A stretch of DNA of 39,479 nucleotides from contig JAUNLJ010000016.1 of the NCBI GenBank assembly GCA_030532305.1, positions 1 to 39,479 on the forward strand. The letters run 5' to 3'. The position numbers were made by a program, and so were the translations under genes. Below the pieces are notes generated by a model. The model saw only the letters and a list, made by a program, of their open reading frames with translations. It was not told the DNA's origin and made no database searches. This document shows positions 15,731 to 23,615 of this stretch, in pieces. Within the stretch, counting starts at the first letter, position 1. Each line of letters starts with the position of its first letter. This stretch comes from Tissierellia bacterium. Its GTDB lineage: Bacteria; Bacillota; Clostridia; Tissierellales; Peptoniphilaceae.

Positions 15731-18316
15731 ATGCGTGATGATTTTATTATAGAAGGCATGTCCTGTTCGGCCTGCTCGGCTGCCGTAGATAAGTCTGTCT
15801 CAAAACTAGACGGGGTCCAGTCCGTCAATGTCAACCTACTGACCCACTCCATGGCCGTGGATTTTGATGAAGACCAGGTCTCCAAGGAGGCCATTATCCA
15901 GGCCGTAGAGGGGGCCGGTTATGGGGCCCGGCCCAAGGCAGGGGCCAGCCAGGCTAAAGAAGAGGACTTTTCCCTGGCCCAGTCCCAAAACCAGGAGGAG
16001 GCCCGGCTAAAAAGTCGCCTGGTAGTTTCCATGGCCTTTATGGTCCCCCTCATGTATATTGCCATGGCCCCCATGATGGGCCTGCCTAGTTTTTCTTTCT
16101 TCCAGGGGCAAGAAAATATCCTAATCTTTGCCCTTACCCAACTTTTTATGACCCTGCCGGTCATCTATGCCAACAAGGCCTATTATATTAATGGCTTTAA
16201 GTCCCTCTTTAAGGCCAGCCCCAACATGGACTCCCTGGTGGCCATTGGGTCCGGGGCAGCCTTTGTCTATGGGGTCTTTGTGGTCTACCGGATGGCCTAT
16301 GGCCTGGGCCACGGGGACCTAGACCTGGTGGCCCACTACAGCCACTCCCTGTATTTTGAATCAGCGGCCATGATCCTGGCCCTAATTACCCTGGGCAAGT
16401 ACCTGGAGGCTCGGTCCAAGGGCCGGACCACCGATGCCATTAAAAAGCTCATGGACCTAAGCCCCAAGACCGCCCTCAAGTTAGAGGGGGGCCAGGAGGT
16501 GGAAATCCCCATTGACCAGGTCCAGGTGGGGGACATCCTCCGGGTTAAGCCCGGGGCCAGTGTCCCTGTAGATGGCCGGATTATCTCTGGCCAAGGAGCC
16601 CTAGACGAGTCTGCCATCACCGGGGAATCCATGCCTGTTGACAAGGGGGAGGGGGACCAAATTATTGGGTCCACCCTCCTCAAGCTGGGGTCCCTGGAAA
16701 TGAGGGCCGAAAGGGTGGGTAGCGACACCACCCTGTCTCAAATTATCCAGCTGGTCCAGGAGGCCTCCTCTACCAAGGCCCCCATCTCCAAACTGGCTGA
16801 TAGGATTGCCGGCATCTTTGTGCCTGCTGTTATCCTTATTGCCCTGGCCACCACCGTCACCTGGCTGGTCCTGGGCCAGAGCTTTGAATTTGCCATGACC
16901 ATGGGGATTTCTGTCCTGGTTATTTCCTGTCCCTGTGCCCTGGGCCTGGCCACCCCGGTGGCTATTATGGTGGGGACGGGCAAGGGGGCCGGAAATGGCA
17001 TCCTCATTAAGTCCGCCGAAGCCCTGGAAACCCTCCACAAGCTGGACGCCCTGATCTTGGACAAGACTGGGACCATCACCCAGGGCCAACCCGCCGTCAC
17101 CGACCTGGTCCTCCTAGATGACATGGACCCCCAGACCCTTATCCAAAGGGCTGCCTCCCTGGAGGCCCCCTCTGAACACCCCCTTGGCCTGGCCATTTTG
17201 GCCTATGCCAAGGAAAAGGGCTGGGACTACAGCCCAGCCAGCCACTTCCAAAACCACCTGGGCCGGGGGGTAGAAGGCCAAGTCCAGGGCAAGACCTACT
17301 ACGCTGGCAACCAGGCCTATATGGAAGACCTGGGCCTTTTAACAAAAGACCTAGATGAGGCCGCCATGAGCCTGGCTGACCAGGGCAAGACCGCCCTCTA
17401 CCTGGCCCAGGAAGAGGGGGTCTTGGGCCTTATTGGGGTGGCCGACCCCCTAAAGCCCTCTTCCAAGGAGGCCATCGACCTCCTCCACCAAAGGGGGATC
17501 CAGGTCCTTATGCTCACTGGAGACAACCAAAGGACCGCCCAGGCCATTGGCCGGGACCTCAAACTAGATGGGGTCCTAGCCCAGGTCCTTCCTGAAGACA
17601 AGGACAAGAAGGTCCAAGCCATCCAAGAGGAGGGCAAGATTGTGGCCATGGTGGGAGACGGGATCAACGATGCCCCAGCCCTAGCCCGGGCCCATGTGGG
17701 CATGGCCATAGGGGCCGGAACAGATATTGCCATGGATGCGGCAGACCTGGTCCTTATGAAGTCAGACCTTTTAGATGTGGTCAATGCCATTGACCTGAGC
17801 CAGGCCACCCTCCGAAATATCAAGCAGAACCTATTTTGGGCCTTCTTCTACAACATCCTCTTTATCCCCGTGGCAACCGGGGTCCTCTACCCGGCCTTTG
17901 GCATCCGGCTAAACCCCATGTTTGCCGCTGCGGCCATGAGCCTGTCCTCTGTCTTTGTGGTGACCAACGCCCTTAGGCTAAATGGCTTTAAGGCCAAGCA
18001 CGCCTCCCAAGAGGCCCACAAGCAAAAAGAAAACCAGGACCTCCTAGTCCAAAGAAAAGTAAGTAGCCAAACTAAAAAAGACCAAGAAAAAGGAGACCAT
18101 CCCATGAAAGAAAAAACCCTAATTGTAGACGGTATGTCCTGTGGCCACTGCTCAGCCCGAGTAGAAGAGGCCCTAAAGAATCTAGAGGGCGTTGACACAG
18201 CCAAGGTCAACCTAGACACCAAGGAGGCCAAGGTGACCCTAAAGGAAGACCTGGCCGATGAGGTCCTTATCCAAGCCGTAGACGAGGCTGGCTATAAGAC
18301 CCTTGAGGTCAAGTAA
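15731..18316 (+). CDS. copA: Copper-translocating P-type ATPase CopA with C-terminal CopZ-like domain
   Basis: An 861-residue Cu(I) export ATPase. Domains in order: N-terminal heavy-metal-associated domain with GMSCSAC (Cys12, Cys15); membrane helices; actuator with TGES; CPC metal site in SCPCALGLATP; phosphorylation site DKTGT; SEHPLG of the nucleotide domain; hinge GDGIND; and the last two helices ending near NALRLNGF. Unusually, the frame continues through a roughly 40-residue Lys/Gln/Glu-rich linker into a second complete metal-binding domain (MKEKTLIVDGMSCGHCSA...) equivalent to a free CopZ chaperone. An internal ribosome binding site precedes that domain. AGGAGG lies upstream of the ATG; CsoR-type operator and promoter are just before it. 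The next gene, csoR, starts at the stop (TAATG). Confidence 0.96.
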   Translation: MRDDFIIEGMSCSACSAAVDKSVSKLDGVQSVNVNLLTHSMAVDFDEDQVSKEAIIQAVEGAGYGARPKAGASQAKEEDFSLAQSQNQEEARLKSRLVVSMAFMVPLMYIAMAPMMGLPSFSFFQGQENILIFALTQLFMTLPVIYANKAYYINGFKSLFKASPNMDSLVAIGSGAAFVYGVFVVYRMAYGLGHGDLDLVAHYSHSLYFESAAMILALITLGKYLEARSKGRTTDAIKKLMDLSPKTALKLEGGQEVEIPIDQVQVGDILRVKPGASVPVDGRIISGQGALDESAITGESMPVDKGEGDQIIGSTLLKLGSLEMRAERVGSDTTLSQIIQLVQEASSTKAPISKLADRIAGIFVPAVILIALATTVTWLVLGQSFEFAMTMGISVLVISCPCALGLATPVAIMVGTGKGAGNGILIKSAEALETLHKLDALILDKTGTITQGQPAVTDLVLLDDMDPQTLIQRAASLEAPSEHPLGLAILAYAKEKGWDYSPASHFQNHLGRGVEGQVQGKTYYAGNQAYMEDLGLLTKDLDEAAMSLADQGKTALYLAQEEGVLGLIGVADPLKPSSKEAIDLLHQRGIQVLMLTGDNQRTAQAIGRDLKLDGVLAQVLPEDKDKKVQAIQEEGKIVAMVGDGINDAPALARAHVGMAIGAGTDIAMDAADLVLMKSDLLDVVNAIDLSQATLRNIKQNLFWAFFYNILFIPVATGVLYPAFGIRLNPMFAAAAMSLSSVFVVTNALRLNGFKAKHASQEAHKQKENQDLLVQRKVSSQTKKDQEKGDHPMKEKTLIVDGMSCGHCSARVEEALKNLEGVDTAKVNLDTKEAKVTLKEDLADEVLIQAVDEAGYKTLEVK
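18104..18316 (+). CDS. copZ: CopZ-like copper chaperone, nested in-frame start inside copA
   Basis: From the internal ATG at 18104 the copA frame encodes a 70-residue heavy-metal-associated protein with GMSCGHCSARVEEAL (Cys pair at about 12 and 15), the exact size and layout of Firmicute CopZ. AAGGAG sits eight bases upstream of this ATG (18090-18095), an ideal ribosome binding site that would be unexpected in the middle of a linker by chance. The simplest reading is that one stretch yields both a CopA-CopZ fusion and free CopZ. It could instead be a recent loss of a stop codon between formerly separate genes. Whether the internal start is used cannot be decided from sequence. Confidence 0.65.
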   Translation: MKEKTLIVDGMSCGHCSARVEEALKNLEGVDTAKVNLDTKEAKVTLKEDLADEVLIQAVDEAGYKTLEVK

Positions 18317-18582
18317 TGCAGGCCGACAAGGGGCCCATTCTCCAAAAGTTAAAGACCGCCCGGGGCCAGCTAGATGGCATTATCCGGATGGTGGAAGAGG
18401 ATAAGTACTGCGTGGATATTTCCAACCAGATCCTAGCGGCCCAGGCCCTCTTAAAATCTTCCAACCGAGAAATCCTAAGGGCCCACCTGGACCACTGTGT
18501 CTACCAGTCCTTTGCCTCCGAGGAGGCCAAGGAAGAAAAAATCGAAGAAATCCAAAAAATCTTAGACCGACTTATGAAATAA
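18316..18582 (+). CDS. csoR: CsoR copper-sensing repressor
   Basis: An 88-residue all-helical repressor of the CsoR/RcnR (DUF156) family. The Cu(I) ligands are present with the CsoR spacing: Cys32 (DKYCVDI), His57 and Cys61 (RAHLDHCVYQ), i.e. C-x24-H-x3-C. Length matches the family. Cu(I) binding releases it from G-tract operators such as the one at 15690-15709. The ATG overlaps the copA stop (TAATG), so it is co-translated with the ATPase; a strong bidirectional terminator follows at once. Confidence 0.95.
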   Translation: MQADKGPILQKLKTARGQLDGIIRMVEEDKYCVDISNQILAAQALLKSSNREILRAHLDHCVYQSFASEEAKEEKIEEIQKILDRLMK

Positions 18583-18586
18583 AAAA

Positions 18587-18615
18587 AGTCCTGGACTCCC
18601 GTCCAGGACTTTTTT
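18587..18615. terminator. Bidirectional terminator between csoR and the NSS transporter gene
   Basis: Nine-base-pair stem AGTCCTGGA (18587-18595) / TCCAGGACT (18602-18610) with A-run before and T-run after. It serves the convergent genes csoR (+) and the NSS transporter (-). Confidence 0.95.
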
Positions 18616-18617
18616 AT

Positions 18618-19958
18618 TTAGAAAGCAATTTTAAAGGCTAGGGCTATCACACAAAGGATAATGGCTAGGGGGGTGTAGACCCACTTGCCCAGGCCATACC
18701 AGAGGTCCCCCTGGACCTTGTTGGCCCCCTTGTTGATCTCGTCTAAAAGCTCTTCCTTTTTTAGGATCCAGAACCAGGAGAAGGCCCCTATGGAGGCCCC
18801 TATGGGGATAATATAGATGGAAACCAGGTCCATCCAAGGCCCCCAGCCCCCCAGAATGGCCCCCTGGGTTTCGGCAATGGGCTCCATAAAGATCCCTATA
18901 AGGAGGGTCAAAAGGGACAGGCCTAAAAGGACCTGGGCCCTTTTTAGTTTAGGGCACTTGTAGAGGATGGAGTCGGTGACCACCTCAAACATGTTTTGTA
19001 GGGAAGAAATCCCCCCAAAGACCACAGCTAGGTAAAGGATAATGGCAAAGACCCGGCCAAGGGGAATATGCTGGAGGACGGTGGGGAGGGTAACAAAAAG
19101 CAGGCCTGGCCCACCGGCAGAGTCCATGCCAAAGGCAAAGGCCGAAGGGATCATAACCAAGGCTGCCACCAGGGCTGCCAGGGTGTCAAAAACCGCCGTA
19201 TTCTTGGCCCCGTCTACAATGTCCTCCTCCTCGTGGAGGTAGGACCCGTAGACAATCATGCCAGACCCGGTAATGGACAGGGAGAAAAAGGCCTGGCCCA
19301 TGGCCCAAACCCAGGTCTCTGGATTTTTTAGATAGTCCCACTTGGGTGTAAAGAGGAACTTATAGCCCTCTAGGGCCCCCGGCATAAAGAAGACCCGGAC
19401 AGCCAAAATAGCAAAAAGGACAAAGAAGAGGGGCATCATAATCTTGTTGGTCCTCTCAATACTGTGGGTCCCATAGAGGAGGGTTAGGGCCGTGACCACC
19501 ACAATAAAAATGTGGAAGGGGGCCACAGAAAAGGTCTTAAAGGCAAAGGACCCAAACCAGGCCTCAGCATCTACCGTCATAAGGGTCCCAAAGATAGAGT
19601 CCGTTAGGGCCTTAAGAACATAGGAGATAATCACTGCATAGCCAATGGCAATACAGATGGACCCCACCAGGGGAATCCAGCCCACCAGCTTGCCTATCCC
19701 CCTATGGCCCCGGCTGGCCCAGGCATATTCATAGGCCCCCAGGGTCCCGGCCTTGGACCGGCGACCAATGGCATACTCACTGGATAAACCCGTATAAGAA
19801 AAAATAAAAATAAAAAATAAATAGCAGACTAAAAAAGCACCGCCGCCATTCATGCCCAGTTTATAGGGAAACCCCCACACATTGGCCATGCCTACCGCCG
19901 ATCCTACGCAAGCCAGGATAAATCCCCAGCGTGACTTAAAGGTCTTTCTTTGTCCCAT
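18618..19958 (-). CDS. Sodium-dependent transporter, NSS (SNF) family
   Basis: A 446-residue bacterial neurotransmitter:sodium symporter homologue with about eleven to twelve hydrophobic helices. The first helix region WGFILACVGSAVGMANVWGFPYKLGMNGGGAFL is the family hallmark (Na+ and substrate site, broken helix 1). Also typical are the later EYAIGR and the helix 6 region GQAFFSLSITGSGMIVYGSY. Such proteins import amino acids with sodium; the specific substrate is unknown. The ATG follows GAAGGGAAG; a perfect 24-bp inverted repeat overlaps the likely promoter, suggesting dedicated repression. Confidence 0.93.
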   Translation of the reverse strand: MGQRKTFKSRWGFILACVGSAVGMANVWGFPYKLGMNGGGAFLVCYLFFIFIFSYTGLSSEYAIGRRSKAGTLGAYEYAWASRGHRGIGKLVGWIPLVGSICIAIGYAVIISYVLKALTDSIFGTLMTVDAEAWFGSFAFKTFSVAPFHIFIVVVTALTLLYGTHSIERTNKIMMPLFFVLFAILAVRVFFMPGALEGYKFLFTPKWDYLKNPETWVWAMGQAFFSLSITGSGMIVYGSYLHEEEDIVDGAKNTAVFDTLAALVAALVMIPSAFAFGMDSAGGPGLLFVTLPTVLQHIPLGRVFAIILYLAVVFGGISSLQNMFEVVTDSILYKCPKLKRAQVLLGLSLLTLLIGIFMEPIAETQGAILGGWGPWMDLVSIYIIPIGASIGAFSWFWILKKEELLDEINKGANKVQGDLWYGLGKWVYTPLAIILCVIALAFKIAF

Positions 19959-19975
19959 AATTCACTTCCCTTCAT

Positions 19976-19999
19976 ATTGATACTACTGATTGTATCAAT
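19976..19999 (-). promoter_or_regulatory. Perfect inverted-repeat operator candidate upstream of the NSS gene
   Basis: ATTGATAC, eight-base spacer, GTATCAAT: an eight-base-pair perfect inverted repeat. On the minus strand a -10-like TACAAT lies inside it, with TTGCCA 18 bp upstream, so a bound repressor would block the promoter. No regulator gene is adjacent. Confidence 0.6.
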
Positions 20000-20090
20000 T
20001 ATGCCCATCCCTTGGCAAGGGCAAAATAAAAAAGACCCAGCCTTGGTGGCCCTGGACCTAAAATAAGGACCCCCTCCCGGCAAGAAAAAA

Positions 20091-20118
20091 AGGGCCCACC
20101 CCACAAGGGGTGAACCCT
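20091..20118 (-). terminator. Terminator after the FMN reductase gene
   Basis: Stem AGGG-TT-CACCCC with GGGGTG-GG-CCCT, loop TTGT, then a seven-base U-tract on the minus strand. A second, weaker hairpin with U-tract follows at about 20033-20058. Confidence 0.85.
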
Positions 20119-20141
20119 TAGGCCCTGGTAGTTTCTGGACC

Positions 20142-20690
20142 TTAGATATTTTGAATCCCTTGGCTAAATTTAACAAAGCCATAGACTGCCTCCTGGAGGA
20201 AGGCCCGGGTATCTTCTATCATATTTCCATTTTCGTCAAAGCTTTCGCCTATTCTAGCTAGGTAGACTTCAGGACTTTGGTAGGGGATAAGGTTGGTGTT
20301 AATGAAAACCTGTCTTAGGGCTTGGTTGGCTGCCATGGCCCCGTAGGTTCCCACAGAGGCTGAAAATACAGCTGCTGGCTTGCCATTCCAAGGACTTCCC
20401 TTAGGATCTAGGGACCCTAGGTCAATGACGTTTTTAGCCGCTGGGGCATAGGACCGGTTGTATTCTGGGGTAAAGAAAATATAGCCATCATATTTTTTAA
20501 GCTCTTCCCTTACCCGGGCATATTCTGGATGGGGGTTGTCTCCATCTAAATCTGCATTATAAAAGGGCAGGTTAGTAATGTCGATAAATTCTGCCTGAAC
20601 CCCTGCTGGGAAAAGGCCTTGAACTACTTCTGCCACCTTCCTGTTAAAAGAATCCTTCCTTAGTGAACCTACAATTAATCCGATTTTCAT
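20142..20690 (-). CDS. NADPH-dependent FMN reductase family protein
   Basis: A 182-residue flavodoxin-fold protein of the NADPH-dependent FMN reductase family (YieF/ChrR-like). The FMN phosphate loop is GSLRKDSFNRKVA (about 8-20), and the flavin-contacting FFTPEYNRSYAPAAKNVIDL segment (about 75-95) is diagnostic. Start: ATG at 20690 with AGGAGG seven bases upstream; the frame is open to 20741 but without a signal. Likely reactions are two-electron reduction of quinones, azo compounds or metals such as chromate; the real substrate is unknown. It has a long leader (about 240 bases from a TATAAT at 20931) and its own terminator. Confidence 0.88.
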   Translation of the reverse strand: MKIGLIVGSLRKDSFNRKVAEVVQGLFPAGVQAEFIDITNLPFYNADLDGDNPHPEYARVREELKKYDGYIFFTPEYNRSYAPAAKNVIDLGSLDPKGSPWNGKPAAVFSASVGTYGAMAANQALRQVFINTNLIPYQSPEVYLARIGESFDENGNMIEDTRAFLQEAVYGFVKFSQGIQNI

Positions 20691-20850
20691 CTTATTCCTC
20701 CTAGTTATTTTTTTATTTCTTTCTTTTATAAAATAAGTCACTCTTAAGTCTTATGGATGGGGCCCTGGGTCTTAAGTCCCTATGGCCTGGTCCCTTCCTG
20801 GTTTTTTAACCCCTCTATAGATATCCACTCCAGGGGGCAAACTAACAGGT

Positions 20851-20895
20851 GGGGCCCTTTTTTTAGCCTAGGGGCCTATTTTTTTATCCGGGGCC
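20851..20895. repeat. Short tandem repeat, GGGGCC plus T-tract
   Basis: GGGGCC at 20851, 20871 and 20890, with the first two each followed by a seven-base T-tract and a four-to-five base tail: about two and a half units of 19-20 bases. It lies in the intergenic leader ahead of the FMN reductase gene. The GGGGCC/GGCCCC-type pairing and T-tracts may also give weak terminators after the DUF3592 gene... in the opposite strand only A-tracts precede it, so the role is unclear. Confidence 0.5.
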
Positions 20896-20974
20896 TGTGA
20901 TACATCTAACTAGATATATCCTCCCAGACATATTATAACCTACTTGCCCCCGGCTTAAACATAAAATCCTGCTT

Positions 20975-21559
20975 TTATTCAAAATAGGTCCCTAGGGGGT
21001 CAGATGGGGGCCCCGGGCCCCACCAGGTCATAAAAAAGAAGACCAGACCAGCGGCCACCAGGCCCAGAAGAAGACTGATCCAGCCCACCCGGATGGCTAT
21101 CTTGGCCATAATGCCCCCGCCCACCGGCCGGTCCACATAGGCCTCTTGGGGGTTTCTGGGATTGTAGTAGACCCGGGCCCTAGACCCCAGGGGCCAAAGG
21201 TCCTGGGCCAAGGCCCCCAGGTCCACCTCCGGCCCGGCCTTAATATGTAGCCAGCCCCTTTCATCTTCATAGGCCCCAGACTCTCCGTCTCCAAAGAGAC
21301 GGGAGGTCTGCCTATGGCTACTGGCATAGAATTTTCTGCTTACCTCATAGGTCTTGCCCCCCACCTGGTACTGGACCATGGGCTTAACCATGAGGTTTTG
21401 CCGGTAAAAGACATGCCGAACCACCTGGCCCTGGGTCACCCGGTTGCACCGGGCCTCCCCTTCTTTTTTTATCCGGTCGTAGATAAGACCCCCTATGAGG
21501 AAGGGGGCCCCTATTCCTCCAATGGTCACAAAGGTCACCAGGGCTATGATTATTGCCAT
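20975..21559 (-). CDS. DUF3592-like membrane protein
   Basis: A 194-residue protein with an N-terminal membrane helix (about residues 2-25), an extracytoplasmic or cytoplasmic beta-rich domain, and a second helix near the C-terminus (about 158-180). The central segment has the DUF3592 landmarks: a strand with VQYQVGGKTYEV and the loop RVYYNPRNPQEAYVDRP, where a Y-x-P-x-N-P motif precedes the second helix. Function is unknown for the family. It lies 54 bases downstream of an alpha/beta hydrolase gene on the same strand and may share its transcript. Confidence 0.7.
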   Translation of the reverse strand: MAIIIALVTFVTIGGIGAPFLIGGLIYDRIKKEGEARCNRVTQGQVVRHVFYRQNLMVKPMVQYQVGGKTYEVSRKFYASSHRQTSRLFGDGESGAYEDERGWLHIKAGPEVDLGALAQDLWPLGSRARVYYNPRNPQEAYVDRPVGGGIMAKIAIRVGWISLLLGLVAAGLVFFFMTWWGPGPPSDPLGTYFE

Positions 21560-21613
21560 TCTTATCTCCTTTAAGTCTCTTTCTCTTGCTCTCTTAACTA
21601 GGCTATAGGCTGT

Positions 21614-22690
21614 CTAGGGGTTCCATGCTTCCAAAAAATCCAAGACCTGGTCATTTATCTCTTCCAGGGCCTCCTGGGGCCTCTTCTTGTCCAGGCCCCC
21701 GTCCATTAGCTTGGTTAAAAGGGGAGAGACCAGGGATAGGTCCGTTAGGCCCAGGTGGCCCACCCCGTCTATATGGACACTAACCAGCCGGGGGTCCTGG
21801 GTCTTTAGGATCCTGGCATTTTGCCCATAGGTGGGAAGGGTCCCCAGCCTCTCCCAAAGGGAGTCGGAATAGATGTGGAGGAGGGGCCGGGGGTAGGGGT
21901 CTTCTAAAAAGACATAGTGGTCCCCCTCTAGACCCACCATATCCCCCACAAAGGGGGCCTCTAAAACCACCAGGGCCTGGATATCCTGGGGCCTGTCTCG
22001 GCCCAGGGCCAGGGCCGCCCCTCCCCCTAGGGAATGGCCAGCCAAAATAATCCTCTTTTTGTCTATCTTGTCCCCGTAGGGGGGCTCTAGCTGGTCATCT
22101 AAGACCCGGTCTAGGACCAAATTAAGGTCCTCTATCCGGGGGCCCGTCCACTCCCTTAGCTGGGACCAGGTCTTTTCCAGGTCCTTGGCCCCAGGAGAGG
22201 CCACCACGGCCTTAAAAAAGTCCGGGTCCACAAAGACCCTCTCCCCTGAAGACAGACGGCTGGAAAAGGAATGGTGGGGGTGGTCCAGGGACAAAACCAG
22301 GTAGCCCCGGGAGGCCAGGTCAAAAAAGAGGGTCTCGTTGGAAGTCCCCACCCCAAAGGCCCCATGGGAAAAGATAAAAAGGGGGTGGGCCCCGGGCCTT
22401 AAATTTTCTGGATAATAGACCTGGATGGGGACCTCCCTTTCCGCCCCCTGGGTGGCCAAATCCGGGTAGGCCGTGGGGTGGCTTAGGTAGATCCGGTCTT
22501 TTTTTACCTGGCTCTTCCCCCGGGGCTGGGGCATGGTTAGGAAGGGAAAGGCCAGCCTAAAGACCAGGTAAAAGGCCACCAGGACTTCCAGGCCCACCAG
22601 GAAGGTCCTTGTCCGGGACCGGGCCATCCTCTTTCCAGTAAAGACCAGGACCCCCACCCATAGGACCAAAATAAGTATCCAAAAAACCAT
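21614..22690 (-). CDS. Alpha/beta hydrolase, platelet-activating-factor acetylhydrolase-like
   Basis: A 358-residue membrane-anchored hydrolase: two N-terminal hydrophobic segments (about 1-18 and 25-48) followed by an alpha/beta-hydrolase domain. The oxyanion-hole region is LFIFSHGAFGVG, the segment RGYLVLSLDHPHHS resembles PAF acetylhydrolases, the nucleophile elbow is AGHSLGGGAA (Ser), and the late HIDGVGHLGLTDL supplies the catalytic His. Start: ATG at 22690, with AAGGAGG six bases upstream; the longer frame to 22744 lacks a signal. It probably hydrolyses ester bonds of lipids or small acyl compounds at the membrane; the substrate is unknown. Confidence 0.8.
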   Translation of the reverse strand: MVFWILILVLWVGVLVFTGKRMARSRTRTFLVGLEVLVAFYLVFRLAFPFLTMPQPRGKSQVKKDRIYLSHPTAYPDLATQGAEREVPIQVYYPENLRPGAHPLFIFSHGAFGVGTSNETLFFDLASRGYLVLSLDHPHHSFSSRLSSGERVFVDPDFFKAVVASPGAKDLEKTWSQLREWTGPRIEDLNLVLDRVLDDQLEPPYGDKIDKKRIILAGHSLGGGAALALGRDRPQDIQALVVLEAPFVGDMVGLEGDHYVFLEDPYPRPLLHIYSDSLWERLGTLPTYGQNARILKTQDPRLVSVHIDGVGHLGLTDLSLVSPLLTKLMDGGLDKKRPQEALEEINDQVLDFLEAWNP

Positions 22691-22832
22691 GGGCCACCTC
22701 CTTTTCCCGGTCCTAAAAGACCCTCCCCACTTGCTGGGCCACAAAATATATTCCTAGCTATACCTTCATATTATGCCCCTTAGCATTAGTTTTAGGCAAT
22801 GGCCAGGTAAGGTTTGGGTTAAAAGTCCCTAT

Positions 22833-22860
22833 AAAAAAAGCTAGCCCTGGGGTCTAGCTT
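22833..22860 (-). terminator. Terminator after arsC
   Basis: Stem AAGCTAG (22838-22844) / CTAGCTT (22854-22860), followed on the minus strand by a seven-base U-tract. It ends the arsR-permease-thioredoxin-arsC operon. Confidence 0.9.
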
Positions 22861-22882
22861 CTCATATTCTCTCATATCCTTT

Positions 22883-23287
22883 TTACTTGTCCAGGTCCCC
22901 TTGGAGCCGGGCCTTCAGGTCCAGGATCCGGTCTTCAATTTCTTGGATGACCCCCTTAAAGGCCTGGTCATCCTTGCCCGTAGGGTCCTCCAGCTGCCAG
23001 TCCTCATCAAAGCCCCGGGAGCTAAGGGGACAGGTCCCATAACAACCCATGGAAATGGCCAGGTCCGGGTCCGGAATCTGGGCCACTGTTTTAGGGTACT
23101 GGTCCTTAGCCATGTCTATCCCGTAGAGGTCTTTCATAAGCCGGAGGGCATCGGGGTTGATCTGGTCCTTGACCTGGCTACCTGCTGAATAGGACTCAAA
23201 GACCTCCCCCGCCAAGTGGCGACCCAGGGCCTGGGCAATCTGGCTCCGGCAAGAGTTGTGGACACAGATAAAGGCTACCTTCTTCAT
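22883..23287 (-). CDS. arsC: Arsenate reductase, low-molecular-weight phosphatase type
   Basis: A 134-residue protein with the CX5R phosphatase loop CVHNSCR (Cys8, Arg14) and the extra resolving cysteines expected of thioredoxin-coupled ArsC (Cys82 and Cys86 in SMGCYGTCPLS), then the FDEDWQLEDPTGKDD segment that contains the general-acid Asp. It reduces arsenate to arsenite using thioredoxin. The Cys82-Cys86 spacing is slightly shorter than in plasmid pI258 ArsC. It overlaps the thioredoxin-like gene by four bases and belongs to an ars-type operon led by arsR. Confidence 0.93.
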   Translation of the reverse strand: MKKVAFICVHNSCRSQIAQALGRHLAGEVFESYSAGSQVKDQINPDALRLMKDLYGIDMAKDQYPKTVAQIPDPDLAISMGCYGTCPLSSRGFDEDWQLEDPTGKDDQAFKGVIQEIEDRILDLKARLQGDLDK

Positions 23288-23604
23288 AGGCCCCTGGCCT
23301 CCTGGATGACCTTAACCAGGTCTTCTTTTTTAAGGACCCGGCCATAGGAGACCAGCTTCCCGTCCACCACCAGGGCCGGGGTGGTCATAACCCCATAGCT
23401 GACAATCTCCTCAAAGTCCCTCACATGGTCCAGCTGGGCCTCTAGGCCCAAGTCCTCCAGGGCCTCCAGGGTGGCCTCCTCCAGCTGGTTACACTTGGCA
23501 CAACCACTGCCTAAAATCTTGACCTCCAGGTTTCCGGCCCCCTCTTTTTTGGGACTGGGACCCTTTTTTACTTCTTGGTTTTTCTTAAAATTAAATAAGG
23601 ACAT
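23284..23604 (-). CDS. Thioredoxin-like redox-active disulfide protein
   Basis: A 106-residue protein of the small thioredoxin family often called redox-active disulfide protein 2 (MTH895/TM0996-like). The active site is GSGCAKCNQLEEA (Cys35, Cys38) and the conserved cis-Pro loop is MTTPALVVDGK. The first 25 residues are a Lys-rich tail. It sits between an ArsP-like permease and arsC, the usual context in ars operons; the likely role is to hand electrons to ArsC or to the permease's substrate. It overlaps arsC by four bases. Confidence 0.87.
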   Translation of the reverse strand: MSLFNFKKNQEVKKGPSPKKEGAGNLEVKILGSGCAKCNQLEEATLEALEDLGLEAQLDHVRDFEEIVSYGVMTTPALVVDGKLVSYGRVLKKEDLVKVIQEARGL

Positions 23605-23615
23605 ATCTTTTCCTC

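Noticed and set aside
18070..18095. Programmed frameshift at the A-rich run before copZ, as in E. coli copA
   Set aside because: The A-runs are not in the phase of a canonical slippery heptamer, and an in-frame internal start explains a free CopZ more simply.
15731..18231. Long minus-strand open frames opposite copA
   Set aside because: They mirror the high-GC codon pattern of copA, have no ribosome binding sites and no recognisable domains.
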